Below, piece after piece: positions 38,931 through 50,093 of a DNA stretch of 64,000 nt. Under the pieces are notes generated by a model. It ran no database searches, was not told the origin of the DNA, and saw only the letters and a program-made list of their open reading frames with translations. The stretch comes from an uncultured Paracoccaceae bacterium. Its GTDB lineage: Bacteria > Pseudomonadota > Alphaproteobacteria > Rhodobacterales > Rhodobacteraceae. Each line of letters begins with the position of its first letter. Position 1 is the first letter of the stretch. The DNA is taken from contig CALSNT010000006.1 of NCBI GenBank assembly GCA_943787785.1, forward strand, positions 177,964 through 241,963. Reading direction: 5' to 3'. The position numbers were made by a program, and so were the translations under genes.

Positions 38931-39707
38931 ATGGCCTTCACGACCATCGTCGTTGATATCACCGAACATGTCGCAGTGATCCGGCTGAACCGGCCCGATG
39001 CCCTGAACGCGCTAAACGCCAAGCTGCTTGGGGAATTGGGGCAGGCCCTCACTGAGGCCGAGGATAACGACAAAGTCCGCTGCATCATCCTGACGGGCTC
39101 AGAGAAAGCATTCGCCGCCGGGGCGGATGTGACCGAAATGGCCGAGAAATCCTTTATCGACGTATATAAGTCCGACATGTTCGCTGATGAGGTCGCGCAA
39201 ATAGCGCGCCCTCGCAAACCGATCATCGCAGCTGTCGCCGGCTATGCGTTGGGCGGCGGGTGCGAGCTGGCAATGATGTGCGACTTCATCATTGCCGCCG
39301 ACACAGCCAAGTTCGGCCAGCCTGAGATCAACCTCGGCGTCATCGCCGGCCTCGGCGGCACTCAGCGCCTGACCCATTTCGTTGGCAAATCGAAGGCGAT
39401 GGAAATGCATCTGACGGGCCGATTTATGGATGCGGAAGAGGCCGAGCGCGCAGGTCTCGTCAGCCGCGTCGTTCCAGCGAAAAAGCTGATGGACGAGGCG
39501 ATGGCGGCCGCCGAGAAGATCGTCGAGAAATCGACGCTGGCCACCATGGCCGTGAAAGAAGCGGTGAATCGCGCCTACGAAACCACACTGGCCGAAGGCC
39601 TGCTGTTCGAACGCCGCCTGTTCCATTCATTGTTTGCGACCGAGGACAAAAGCGAGGGCATGGCCGCCTTTGTAGAAAAGCGAGAAGCTCAGTTCCGGGA
39701 TAAGTAG
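38931..39707 (+). CDS. Enoyl-CoA hydratase
   Basis: A 258-residue crotonase-fold enzyme that adds water to trans-2-enoyl-CoA in beta-oxidation. [19 protein letters not shown] forms the first oxyanion loop, [19 protein letters not shown] the second with the first catalytic Glu, and [20 protein letters not shown] carries the second Glu. Normal length. GGAG lies before the start. It lies 62 bp after mutM; most likely its own or a shared transcript. Confidence 0.95.
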   Translation: MAFTTIVVDITEHVAVIRLNRPDALNALNAKLLGELGQALTEAEDNDKVRCIILTGSEKAFAAGADVTEMAEKSFIDVYKSDMFADEVAQIARPRKPIIAAVAGYALGGGCELAMMCDFIIAADTAKFGQPEINLGVIAGLGGTQRLTHFVGKSKAMEMHLTGRFMDAEEAERAGLVSRVVPAKKLMDEAMAAAEKIVEKSTLATMAVKEAVNRAYETTLAEGLLFERRLFHSLFATEDKSEGMAAFVEKREAQFRDK

Positions 39708-39836
39708 GGATACCCTCTTCGCCCGGCGTGCATTTGGACGCGGCGAAATCCCTGCCCTGACACTGTTGACAGGCCTCCGACTCAGGACTAGAGACGCCAC
39801 TTCAGAATTCACCCCAAGCCTTGGGAACAAAGACAC

Positions 39837-40100
39837 ATGGCCAATACGCCCCAGTCCAAGAAGCGCGCCCGCCAGAATGAGCGTCGTTTTGCCATCAATA
39901 AAGCCCGCCGTTCGCGCGTGCGCACCTATCTGCGCAAGGTCGAAGAGGCGATCGCCTCGGGCGACAAGGATGCCGCTGCGACTGCGCTTCGCGCATGTCA
40001 GCCTGAATTGATGCGCGGTGTGACCAAAGGCATCTTCCACAAGAATACCGTAGCGCGCAAAATGTCGCGCCTCAGCAGCCGGGTCAAAGCCATCGGCTGA
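39837..40100 (+). CDS. rpsT: 30S ribosomal protein S20
   Basis: An 87-residue basic protein: [20 protein letters not shown] and the Arg/Lys-rich helices of S20, with [19 protein letters not shown]. It binds 16S rRNA in the small subunit. A strong terminator follows at 40149. The location just upstream of the rhodanese-dnaA block is common in Rhodobacterales. Confidence 0.97.
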   Translation: MANTPQSKKRARQNERRFAINKARRSRVRTYLRKVEEAIASGDKDAAATALRACQPELMRGVTKGIFHKNTVARKMSRLSSRVKAIG

Positions 40101-40148
40101 CACAGCTAGCTGACGCACCGGCAGGCCAGAATTGGCCGCCGGCATCCA

Positions 40149-40178
40149 AGGCGCACCCCTCCGGGCGCGCCTTTTTTT
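40149..40178 (+). terminator. rpsT terminator
   Basis: AGGCGC (40149-40154) pairs with GCGCCT (40167-40172), with inner CCC/GGG pairs, followed by a run of seven T. Confidence 0.92.
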
Positions 40179-40342
40179 ATTGACCATATCGAACACATTT
40201 GAATCTTTTTCGGCGGGCAAAGGGGATTCTTTCAACCAACCTCCGAGTCAAGCGTGAAGTTCTGTTGCAGCACGCCGCGCGACGTTGATACGAAGACAGG
40301 GTAACGAAGAAAAACGATTCACTTTGTCTGGGGGGACAGCGG
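40179..40342. promoter_or_regulatory. Region upstream of rhodanese-dnaA with four GANTC sites
   Basis: GAATC (40201-40205), GATTC (40225-40229), GAGTC (40245-40249) and GATTC (40316-40320) lie in 120 bp, where random sequence would give about half a site. The stretch is AT-rich at its left end. No convincing DnaA box was found, so it is better called a CcrM-responsive promoter candidate than an origin. Confidence 0.5.
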
Positions 40343-40792
40343 ATGAATTCAGGTTTTGGCGCGCGGGTCGGTGATGTGAATCCCGATGATGCGTGGCGGA
40401 TTCTGGAAGACGACCCTAACGCGCTCCTGGTTGATGTCAGGACACGCGCGGAATGGGGATTCGTCGGCATGCCGGACCTCCGGTCCCTAGGAAGCACATC
40501 TGTAATGGTCGAATGGGCGCGTTTCCCGGACATGGCAGTTAACCCGCACTTTGCCTCGGCCGCCAAAAAGCAGCTGGACGGGCGTAACGCCTCGACGCTG
40601 CTGTTTCTGTGCCGTTCGGGTGTGCGCTCGAAACTCGCTGCTGAAGCAGTGATGCGTTATTTCCGCCAATTTGGGGACGAGGTGGAATGCCTGAATATCG
40701 CCGAAGGCTTTGAAGGCGATATGGACGAAAACGGACATCGCGGAAACGTAAACGGGTGGAAAGCCCGCGGGCTGGCCTGGCGCCAGACCTGA
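40343..40792 (+). CDS. Rhodanese-like protein upstream of dnaA
   Basis: A 149-residue rhodanese domain: LLVDVRTRAEWGFVGMPDLR and the active-site loop LLFLCRSGVRSKLAA (CRSGVRS, catalytic Cys and loop Arg present). ECLNIAEGFEGDMDENGHRG is a conserved ending of the family found next to dnaA in Rhodobacteraceae. Starts after GGGGGGACAGCGG. Probably sulfur transfer; its association with dnaA is a synteny feature. 25 bp before dnaA, so probably co-transcribed. Confidence 0.9.
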   Translation: MNSGFGARVGDVNPDDAWRILEDDPNALLVDVRTRAEWGFVGMPDLRSLGSTSVMVEWARFPDMAVNPHFASAAKKQLDGRNASTLLFLCRSGVRSKLAAEAVMRYFRQFGDEVECLNIAEGFEGDMDENGHRGNVNGWKARGLAWRQT

Positions 40793-40817
40793 AACAATCT
40801 ATTGACGTCGAGGGACC

Positions 40818-42167
40818 ATGACGGAAGACACTTGGGGACAGATCCGCCAAACGCTGCAAAAGACAGTGGGCAAGAATAACTACACCAACTGGATCGAACC
40901 GCTGGAATTTGCCGGTCTGGCCGATGGCGTGGCAACGTTTCACGTGCCAACACAATTCATCGGCGATTGGGTATCGCGCAACTTCGCCGACATGATCTTG
41001 CAGGCGTTGGTTTCGGCAGGCGAATCCGTCAGCCGGGTGGTATTCGAGGTTGCGGCTGGAGCTGCGCGGGTAATCCGCCCGAATGTTGCCGAAAAACCGG
41101 CCGTTGCGAAACTGCCTGAGGATTTCGTGACCGGCGCGACGCTGGATGCGCGCCACACCTTTGACAGTTTCGTTGTCGGCAAACCAAACGAGCTGGCCCA
41201 TGCCGCCGCCCGTCGCGTGGCCGAAGGCGGTCCGGTCTCTTTCAACCCGCTGTTCCTTTACGGCGGCGTTGGCCTTGGCAAAACGCACCTGATGCACGCC
41301 ATCGCTTGGGAATTGGCGCGCCGCAATCCGGAAGCGCGCGTCGTCTACCTGTCCGCCGAGCAGTTCATGTACCGCTTCGTGCAGGCCCTGCGCGAGCGCG
41401 CCATGATGGAATTCAAGCAGCTGTTCCGCTCGGTCGATATCCTGATGATCGACGACGTTCAGTTCATCACCGGCAAGGATTCAACCCAAGAAGAATTCTT
41501 CCACACTTTCAACGCACTTGTGGATCAAAACAAACAGATCATCATCTCTGGCGACCGCGCCCCAGGAGAGATGGAGGGCATCGAAGACCGCATCAAATCA
41601 CGCCTGCAATCCGGGCTGGTCGTCGATCTGCATCCCACGAATTACGAGCTGCGCCTGGGCATTCTTCAATCCAAAGTCGAACAATTCAGCAGCAAATTTA
41701 ACAACATCGGAATTGCAGACGGGGTACTGGAATTCCTTGCCCATCGCATTTCGACCAACGTCCGGGTGCTGGAAGGCGCGCTGATGCGTCTGTTTGCGTT
41801 TGGAGAGCTTGTTGGCCGCGAAATAACGATGGAACTTACCCAGGATTGTCTGGCCGATGTGCTGCGCGCGTCGGATCGCAAGATCACGGTCGAGGAAATT
41901 CAGCGCAAGGTCTCTGACCATTACAACATCCGCTTGTCGGACATGATCGGTCCGAAACGCATGCGCGTCTATGCCCGCCCCCGCCAGATGGCGATGTATC
42001 TGGCCAAGCAGCTCACCTCGCGCTCCCTTCCTGAGATTGGGCGTCGCTTTGGGGGTCGTGATCACACCACGGTCATGCACGGCGTCAAGCGGATCGAGCA
42101 GTTGAAGGAAACTGACAGCCAGATCGCTGACGATCTGGAATTGCTGCGCCGCAGCCTCGAGGGTTGA
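40818..42167 (+). CDS. dnaA: Chromosomal replication initiator DnaA
   Basis: A 449-residue AAA+ initiator. Domain I is about 1-85 (MTEDTWGQIRQTLQKTVGKN), followed by a short linker. The ATPase has Walker A GGVGLGKTHLMHAI and Walker B LMIDDVQFITGK. Sensor regions (NVRVLEGALMRL) precede the C-terminal DNA-binding domain with GRRFGGRDHTTVMHGVKRI, the DnaA box-binding signature. The start follows GAGG. dnaN lies 116 bp downstream. It opens the origin when bound to ATP. Confidence 0.98.
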   Translation: MTEDTWGQIRQTLQKTVGKNNYTNWIEPLEFAGLADGVATFHVPTQFIGDWVSRNFADMILQALVSAGESVSRVVFEVAAGAARVIRPNVAEKPAVAKLPEDFVTGATLDARHTFDSFVVGKPNELAHAAARRVAEGGPVSFNPLFLYGGVGLGKTHLMHAIAWELARRNPEARVVYLSAEQFMYRFVQALRERAMMEFKQLFRSVDILMIDDVQFITGKDSTQEEFFHTFNALVDQNKQIIISGDRAPGEMEGIEDRIKSRLQSGLVVDLHPTNYELRLGILQSKVEQFSSKFNNIGIADGVLEFLAHRISTNVRVLEGALMRLFAFGELVGREITMELTQDCLADVLRASDRKITVEEIQRKVSDHYNIRLSDMIGPKRMRVYARPRQMAMYLAKQLTSRSLPEIGRRFGGRDHTTVMHGVKRIEQLKETDSQIADDLELLRRSLEG

Positions 42168-42283
42168 CGCCCCGTAGTCGCTGACTCACAGTCAAAAAAA
42201 CTTGCGCGCCCCGGCCCAATGGCTAGGGTGCTCGCCCGGCCAAGCGGAATTGGTTGGGTGGCAATGGGGATGGAGCCAGAGCA

Positions 42284-43402
42284 ATGAAAATCTCGATCGA
42301 ACGCGCAGTCCTGCTCAGGGCCGTCAGTCAGGCACAATCGGTAGTCGAGCGGCGCAATACAATTCCGATCCTCGCCAACGTGCTGATCGAGGCAGAGGGT
42401 GATCAGGTTAGCTTTCGCGCCACCGATCTGGATATCGAGGTGGTCGACAAGGTGAACGCCACGGTCGAACGCGCCGGTTCCACCACGGTCAACGCCGTCA
42501 CTCTGCACGAGATTGTGCGCAAACTGCCCGATGGTGCACTGGTCAATCTGGCCGACGATGGCGCGACAGGTCGCCTGACGGTAGAAGCGGGCCGGTCGAA
42601 CTTCGCATTGGCCACATTGCCAAAAGAAGATTTCCCGCAGATGGCTTCATCTGAATACGCGGCAAATTTCGCAGCCCCCGCGCCGGTTCTGCGGCGCCTG
42701 TTCGATAAATCGAAATTCGCGATCTCGACCGAGGAAACACGCTATTACCTGAACGGCGTTTACATGCATGTCGCCGATGGCGATGGCGGCAAGGTCCTGC
42801 GCTGTGTCGCCACCGATGGCCACAGACTGGCCCGGATTGACGCCGATCTGCCTGCCGGGGCCGAAGGCATGGCGGGCGTGATTGTCCCGCGCAAAACCGT
42901 CAACGAGTTGAGGAAGCTGCTGGACGACGACGAGGCGTCGATTGCCGTCTCGGTCAGCGAAACCAAGGTGCGTTTTGCGACCCCGGAGATTACACTGACC
43001 TCAAAAGTGATCGACGGTACGTTCCCTGACTATGGCCGCGTCATCCCCACCGGCAACACCCGCCGGATGGAAGTTGACGCCGCTGATTTTGCCCGCGCGG
43101 TTGACCGGGTGGCAACCGTCAGCAGCGAACGTTCCCGCGCCGTGAAGATGCAGATCGACGAAGACCGGCTGATTCTGTCAGTGAATGCGCCCGACAGCGG
43201 CGCTGCCGAAGAAGAACTGGCCGTGGCCTATGGCGACGAAAAGCTGGAAATCGGTTTCAACGCCAAATACCTGCTGGAAATCGCCAGCCAGGTGGATCGC
43301 GAAAACGCCGTGTTCATGTTCAATACAGCCGGTGATCCGACACTGATGCGCGAAGGCAATGACCAGTCGGCGGTCTATGTTGTCATGCCGATGCGGGTGT
43401 AG
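42284..43402 (+). CDS. dnaN: DNA polymerase III beta subunit (sliding clamp)
   Basis: A 372-residue clamp protein, started at MKISIERAVLLRAVSQAQSV because GGAGCCAGAGCA precedes it; a 10-codon upstream extension is unlikely. The three clamp domains repeat the processivity fold (TTVNAVTLHEIVRKLPDGAL; IVPRKTVNELRKLLDDDEAS; GFNAKYLLEIASQVDRENAV), and the C-terminus is YVVMPMRV. It encircles DNA for processive synthesis. In the dnaA-dnaN-recF order. Confidence 0.97.
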   Translation: MKISIERAVLLRAVSQAQSVVERRNTIPILANVLIEAEGDQVSFRATDLDIEVVDKVNATVERAGSTTVNAVTLHEIVRKLPDGALVNLADDGATGRLTVEAGRSNFALATLPKEDFPQMASSEYAANFAAPAPVLRRLFDKSKFAISTEETRYYLNGVYMHVADGDGGKVLRCVATDGHRLARIDADLPAGAEGMAGVIVPRKTVNELRKLLDDDEASIAVSVSETKVRFATPEITLTSKVIDGTFPDYGRVIPTGNTRRMEVDAADFARAVDRVATVSSERSRAVKMQIDEDRLILSVNAPDSGAAEEELAVAYGDEKLEIGFNAKYLLEIASQVDRENAVFMFNTAGDPTLMREGNDQSAVYVVMPMRV

Positions 43403-43444
43403 AGCCTCAGTCGGGAGAATTTCTGAAAAGAAGAAGGGCAAGGA

Positions 43445-44536
43445 CTGGCTGCGCTGACCTCCCTGACGCTATCGCAGTTTCGGTCCCATTCGCGGACTGA
43501 ACTGGTAGTGGACGCGCGCCCGGTAGCGATTTTCGGGCCTAACGGCGCGGGTAAGACCAACATTCTTGAAGCCGTCTCGATGCTGTCGCCAGGGCGCGGG
43601 CTGCGCAGGGCGGCTGTTGGCGATCTGGCGCGCCAGCCGGGCGGGATCGGCTGGAAGGTCACTGCTGTCGTCGCCTCACTGGGACAGGTTCATGAGGTTG
43701 AAACCGTCTCGGAGGGTGGCCCGAGAACCGTGCGCATCGACGGCAAGGCTGCCACTCAGACCGCGCTGGGTCGGATCGCGCGGGTGCTTTGGCTGGTCCC
43801 TGCAATGGACCGTCTGTGGATCGAAGGGGCCGAGGGACGGCGGCGATTTCTGGACCGGATGACCCTCAGCTTTGATCCGCGTCATGGAGAGGCTGTGCTG
43901 GACTACGAAAAAGCCATGCGTGACCGTAATCGTTTGCTGAAGGATCAGGTGAACGATGGGCGCTGGTACGACGCTCTGGAGGCACGGATGGCCAACGCAG
44001 GCGCGCGGATCGACAGCGCCCGTCGGGATGCGCTGGATCGTGTGGCCGCAGCTGAAGGTGGCGGCAGTTTCCCGGTGGCCACGCTGACTCTTTTAGGCCC
44101 TGAGGGTGCCGCCGATCCTTTCGACGTAGCGACCCTGACCGACACCCTGTCTGAAGGCCGCCCCCGCGACATGGTCGCCGGTCGCACCCTGACCGGCCCG
44201 CACCGCGCCGATCTGGGCGCGATTTATGCCGACAAGCGCATCGCTGCGGCGCAATGCTCCACCGGCGAACAAAAGGCGCTGCTGATCTCGCTTATCCTCG
44301 CCAATGCCCGCGCGCTGACGGACGAAGTCGGCGCCCCTCCCTTGCTGCTGCTGGACGAGGTTGCCGCGCATCTGGATGCCAACCGCCGCGCCACGCTTTA
44401 CGATGAGATTGTTGCCCTCGGTGCGCAGGCATGGATGACCGGCACCGGGGCGGAGCTATTCGACGACCTCGGCGACCGCGCGACCTGCCTGTCGGTTGCG
44501 GACAGCGACGGAACCTCGGTGGTCACACCCGTATGA
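43445..44536 (+). CDS. recF: DNA replication and repair ATPase RecF (start probably CTG)
   Basis: About 363 residues. Walker A is PVAIFGPNGAGKTNILEAVS, the signature motif lies in LISLILANARALTDEVGAPP with STGEQKALL before it, and Walker B is LLLLDEVAAHLDANRR. RecF helps load RecA at gaps. A GTG at 43508 would remove the first strand of the conserved N-terminus (LTSLTLSQFRSHSRTELVVD), so the true start must lie upstream. Between the in-frame stop at 43424 and position 43454 the only start-like codons are CTG (43445 preferred, AAGGA just upstream). An extra or missing base near the dnaN stop is the alternative. The stop overlaps the DUF1697 gene (ATGA). Confidence 0.85.
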   Translation: MAALTSLTLSQFRSHSRTELVVDARPVAIFGPNGAGKTNILEAVSMLSPGRGLRRAAVGDLARQPGGIGWKVTAVVASLGQVHEVETVSEGGPRTVRIDGKAATQTALGRIARVLWLVPAMDRLWIEGAEGRRRFLDRMTLSFDPRHGEAVLDYEKAMRDRNRLLKDQVNDGRWYDALEARMANAGARIDSARRDALDRVAAAEGGGSFPVATLTLLGPEGAADPFDVATLTDTLSEGRPRDMVAGRTLTGPHRADLGAIYADKRIAAAQCSTGEQKALLISLILANARALTDEVGAPPLLLLDEVAAHLDANRRATLYDEIVALGAQAWMTGTGAELFDDLGDRATCLSVADSDGTSVVTPV

Positions 44537-45054
44537 CGGTTCAAATCGCCCTCCTGCGCGGCATCAATGTCGGTGGCCATAACAAGCTGCCGATGGCCGA
44601 CCTGCGCGACCTTCTGGCGACGCTTGGCGCGCAGGACTGCAAAACCTATATTCAAAGCGGCAACGCCGTCTATCGCGGCGACCTTGATGCGGAGATGATA
44701 TCCGAAGCCATTGAAAAGGCGCATGGTTTTCGCCCACAGGTGATGGTCCGCGATCTGTCCTTCTGGCAGGCGCGTATCGCCGCCGCACCCTACCCAAGCG
44801 ATGATCCCAAGGCGCTGCACCTGTTCGTACTCGCTGGCCCGACCAACGCGACCGAAGCTGATCTGAACCAGCACGCCACCCCGACCGAGGCTGCGCAGAT
44901 CGGTGCGGGCGTCGTCTACCTCCACACGCCGGGCGGGCTGTCAGCATCAAAAATCGCCGACCGGATCGACCGGATACTGGGGACCCAGACCACGGCGCGC
45001 AACTGGCGCAGCGTGCTGGCGATCCGCGATCTGGCGGCCTCGCTGACCCCTTGA
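44533..45054 (+). CDS. DUF1697 family protein
   Basis: A 173-residue protein, started at MTVQIALLRGINVGGHNKLP where the ATG overlaps the recF stop. DUF1697 hallmarks are ALLRGINVGGHNKLPMADLR, TYIQSGNAVYRGD and ARNWRSVLAIRDLAA at the C-terminus. No function is established for the family. Being translationally coupled to recF is a local feature; an extended start inside recF is rejected. Confidence 0.88.
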   Translation: MTVQIALLRGINVGGHNKLPMADLRDLLATLGAQDCKTYIQSGNAVYRGDLDAEMISEAIEKAHGFRPQVMVRDLSFWQARIAAAPYPSDDPKALHLFVLAGPTNATEADLNQHATPTEAAQIGAGVVYLHTPGGLSASKIADRIDRILGTQTTARNWRSVLAIRDLAASLTP

Positions 45055-45103
45055 CGCCGTGTGCGGCAGGCAGGACGGTCGCGCCAGCAGAAGGGGAACG
45101 CAA

Positions 45104-45862
45104 ATGCCGACACTTAAGGAAAAACTCGCCGACGGAACGTCGCGCATCGTCATGCCGATCTGTACCATCCCCTCGCCCATTGTGGTGCAGACGCTGGCGG
45201 CGGCAGGCTGTGCCTCGGTGATTGTCGATCTGGAACATGGCGCGATTGATTATGGCACCGCCAAGGCAATGATCGCCGCCACCGCCGGGACCGATTGCGC
45301 GCCGCTGGTGCGCATTGCCGAGAATACCGACGCGCAGGTCAAACGAGCCATGGACCTTGGTGCCGAGGGGATCATGTTCCCCCTGATCCGCGACGCGGAG
45401 GAGGCCGCCTGGGCGGTCAGCTCGCTGCGTTATCCACCCCACGGACACCGTAGTTTCGGCCCCTTCATCGCAGCACAGCATTTTGCCACTACGATGCCCG
45501 GCTATCCCGCCGTCATCGCTGAACGCGCGATCTGCTGCCTGCTGGCTGAGACGGTCGAGGCCATTGATAACATAGAAGAAATCTGCGCCGTACCCGGTGT
45601 TGATCTGGTCGTCCCTGCGCCCTTCGATCTGTCTACCGCGCTGGGCGATCCCGGCAATTTCGAAGCGCCGGCCTTTGTCGAAGCCATGGCGACGCTCGAA
45701 GCGGCCATCACCAAAGTAGGCCTGCCGATGGGCAGCATCGCCCTCAACCAGGCAGCGGCTGACGCGTTGTTTGCGCGCGGTCACCGGGTGATTGCCAGCG
45801 CCGATGTGCTATGGCTGCGCGCCGCCGCGGCCGAGGCTGTCAGTTGGTGCCAGACCCCATGA
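45104..45862 (+). CDS. HpcH/HpaI family aldolase/citrate lyase
   Basis: A 252-residue class II aldolase, started at MPTLKEKLADGTSRIVMPIC after AGAAGGGGAACGCA. IVDLEHGAIDYGTAKAMIAA, PLVRIAENTDAQVKRAMDLG and AEGIMFPLIRDAEEAAWAVS are the family's metal/substrate segments, and PAPFDLSTALG the C-terminal region. Such enzymes reversibly split 2-keto-3-deoxy acids to pyruvate plus an aldehyde. The substrate is unknown. It lies between DUF1697 and a LysE exporter, not in an obvious catabolic operon. Confidence 0.9.
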   Translation: MPTLKEKLADGTSRIVMPICTIPSPIVVQTLAAAGCASVIVDLEHGAIDYGTAKAMIAATAGTDCAPLVRIAENTDAQVKRAMDLGAEGIMFPLIRDAEEAAWAVSSLRYPPHGHRSFGPFIAAQHFATTMPGYPAVIAERAICCLLAETVEAIDNIEEICAVPGVDLVVPAPFDLSTALGDPGNFEAPAFVEAMATLEAAITKVGLPMGSIALNQAAADALFARGHRVIASADVLWLRAAAAEAVSWCQTP

Positions 45863-45881
45863 CGCCCTCCCTAGCTGCCAG

Positions 45882-46502
45882 ATGACCGCCACACCGTTTG
45901 ACCTTCTACTTTACGCGGGCGCGCTGCTGATCTTGTTCCTGACGCCGGGACCGGTTTGGGTGGCCTTGATTGCGCGGGGCTTGTCGGGTGGTTTCCACGC
46001 CGCTTGGCCACTGGCTTTGGGCGTCGTCATCGGCGACGCGCTCTGGCCGCTGCTGGCGATCATCGGCGTCACCTGGATCGTCGAGCAATTTGACGGCTTC
46101 ATGACCGTCCTGCGCTGGGGTGCGAGCCTGATCTTCCTGGTTATGGGTATCCTGTTGATCCGCAACGCGGGCAAAACAATCGCCAAGGACAGCCGCCTGA
46201 CCCGCCCCGGCATGTGGGCTGGGTTCGTCGCTGGTGTGCTGGTGATACTGGGCAACCCCAAGGCGATCCTGTTCTACATGGGCGTGCTGCCGGGGTTCTT
46301 CGACCTGACGACGATCACCTGGCCTGACGTCGCAGCCATCGTTGCGCTGTCAATTGCCGTACCACTTTTCGGCAACGTCATCATGGCGCTGTTCATCGAC
46401 CGCGCCCGCCGGTTGCTGACCTCGCCCGCCGCGTTAGGACGGCTCAATATAATCGCCGGTTGGTTGCTGATCGCGGTGGGTCTGGTGATCCCTCTCACCT
46501 GA
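45882..46502 (+). CDS. LysE/RhtB-family amino-acid exporter
   Basis: A 206-residue inner-membrane protein with five to six hydrophobic helices. The start is MTATPFDLLLYAGALLILFL; the N-terminal LTPGPVWVALIARGLSGGFH and GNPKAILFYMGVLPGFF are LysE-family motifs. The family exports amino acids or analogues. It starts 20 bp after the aldolase gene and ends about 80 bp before gyrB. An upstream in-frame extension overlaps the aldolase and is rejected. Confidence 0.9.
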   Translation: MTATPFDLLLYAGALLILFLTPGPVWVALIARGLSGGFHAAWPLALGVVIGDALWPLLAIIGVTWIVEQFDGFMTVLRWGASLIFLVMGILLIRNAGKTIAKDSRLTRPGMWAGFVAGVLVILGNPKAILFYMGVLPGFFDLTTITWPDVAAIVALSIAVPLFGNVIMALFIDRARRLLTSPAALGRLNIIAGWLLIAVGLVIPLT

Positions 46503-46563
46503 CACTAAATATTGTGCCAAACCCGTGACAATCCCCCGCAAAAACAGTAGAATTTGTGCCTGA

Positions 46564-48999
<2,436 letters not shown>

Positions 49000-49613
49000 G
49001 GCGACTGGGCGGTCTTCGTAACCAATATTCGGCCCTGTAAATGGTCGGTGGGAGTAGATTGGTGGAAGACCGAAGAAGCGATGCGCCACTCGCTTCCGCT
49101 CAGACGATCGTCGACAACATACAAGCCGAAAATTCCCGGAAAAAAATTAACTCAGTCGATAATTCGCAAATCTGGCAGCTGCGTTTCCCGTCGCAGAGAC
49201 ACTCCAAAAACTAAGAGAAAATTTGCTGAAAGCAAATCTTGGTGACGCTGAACAAAGATGCCTATTAGATGAAATTGAGGGAATGCAGAGCAGGAAGGAC
49301 ACACCCTAAGCACCCACCCCATACCCTCGCCATCATCGACATCCAGAACGACTTCTGCCCCGACGCAGCGCTCGAATGAGGGGGGTCTTCCAATAGAGCT
49401 CGTGTGCCAAATATGCATTCGATTATTTTCCACAGAACAATTTCTGAACGGCTGGCGCCTTCGCCGGCGTCCAAAATTCGGCGCCCAAATTTCCAAAAAC
49501 CACAATAACTCTGTGACAGGCGGTCATTCATCACATGACCCAACCACCCAGAACGAAAGCCATATCCCTCAATGGGTTGTACCGACCCCTGAAAATACCC
49601 TAGGCTTCGACGA
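49000..49613. other. 614-bp stretch after gyrB, no intact gene; contains a nicotinamidase scrap
   Basis: Open frames here are short and lack ribosome sites or recognisable motifs. The exception is a 25-codon scrap at 49305-49379 resembling nicotinamidase. The region is AT-richer than its surroundings. The promoter for the molybdenum hydroxylase genes must lie toward the right end. Confidence 0.5.
49305..49379 (+). pseudogene. pncA: Nicotinamidase/isochorismatase N-terminal scrap
   Basis: The frame reads THTL-like PHTLAIIDIQNDFCPDAALE and then TGA. This matches the PncA beginning (LxVIDxQNDFCPGGAL), including the catalytic Asp in IDIQNDF. Everything after the first 20 or so residues is gone. 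A remnant of a deletion; the identification rests on one motif. Confidence 0.42.
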
Positions 49614-50093
49614 ATGGCAGAATCGCGGCACATAGAATTATCCGTAAACGGCGAAAGGCATCACATCGACGCCTCGCCTGAGACGCCACTTCTTTACGTC
49701 CTACGCGACCAGCTCGGTCTTTTGGGAACACGCTTTGGCTGCGGGCAGGGGACTTGCGGGGCTTGCATGGTTATTGTTGACGGCAAGGCTGTGACCTCGT
49801 GCGACATGGCAGTCGAAGCGGCGGATGGTTGCCGGGTTGAAACGGTGGAATCGCTGGGGCCTGAGAGTGAACCGAAACACAGGCTTGCGCGGGCTGTGCT
49901 GGATGAGCAGGCCGCGCAGTGTAGCTATTGTCTTCCAGGCATCCTGATGAGTGCGAAAGCATTGTTGGACGAAAATCCGGCACCAACTGAGGCTGATATT
50001 CGCGCGGCGCTGAATGGCAACCTGTGCCGGTGCGGATCACACGTGAGGATTTTGCGCGCCATCGTTGTTGCCGCGGCTGAGGGCACGACATGA
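49614..50093 (+). CDS. Molybdenum hydroxylase small subunit, two 2Fe-2S clusters
   Basis: A 159-residue electron-transfer subunit of the xanthine dehydrogenase family. The plant-type ferredoxin cluster is held by GCGQGTCGACMV with a later Cys in VTSCDM; the second cluster by CSYCLPGIL and NLCRCGSHVRI. It would pass electrons from the molybdenum subunit encoded next; the overlap is ATGA. No FAD-binding medium subunit or cytochrome is adjacent, as with nicotinate hydroxylase NicA or isoquinoline oxidoreductase IorA. The acceptor is unknown. Confidence 0.92.
   Translation: MAESRHIELSVNGERHHIDASPETPLLYVLRDQLGLLGTRFGCGQGTCGACMVIVDGKAVTSCDMAVEAADGCRVETVESLGPESEPKHRLARAVLDEQAAQCSYCLPGILMSAKALLDENPAPTEADIRAALNGNLCRCGSHVRILRAIVVAAAEGTT

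Noticed and set aside
39805..39816. CCAAG-C-CTTGG dyad before rpsT as an autoregulatory site
   Set aside because: Five-base arms are too short to claim without conservation.
40179..40342. Chromosome origin upstream of dnaA
   Set aside because: GANTC sites are dense, but no DnaA boxes were found and origins in this family are not always beside dnaA.
45430..45438. TTATCCACC as a DnaA box
   Set aside because: It mismatches the consensus at the last base and lies inside the coding region of the aldolase gene.
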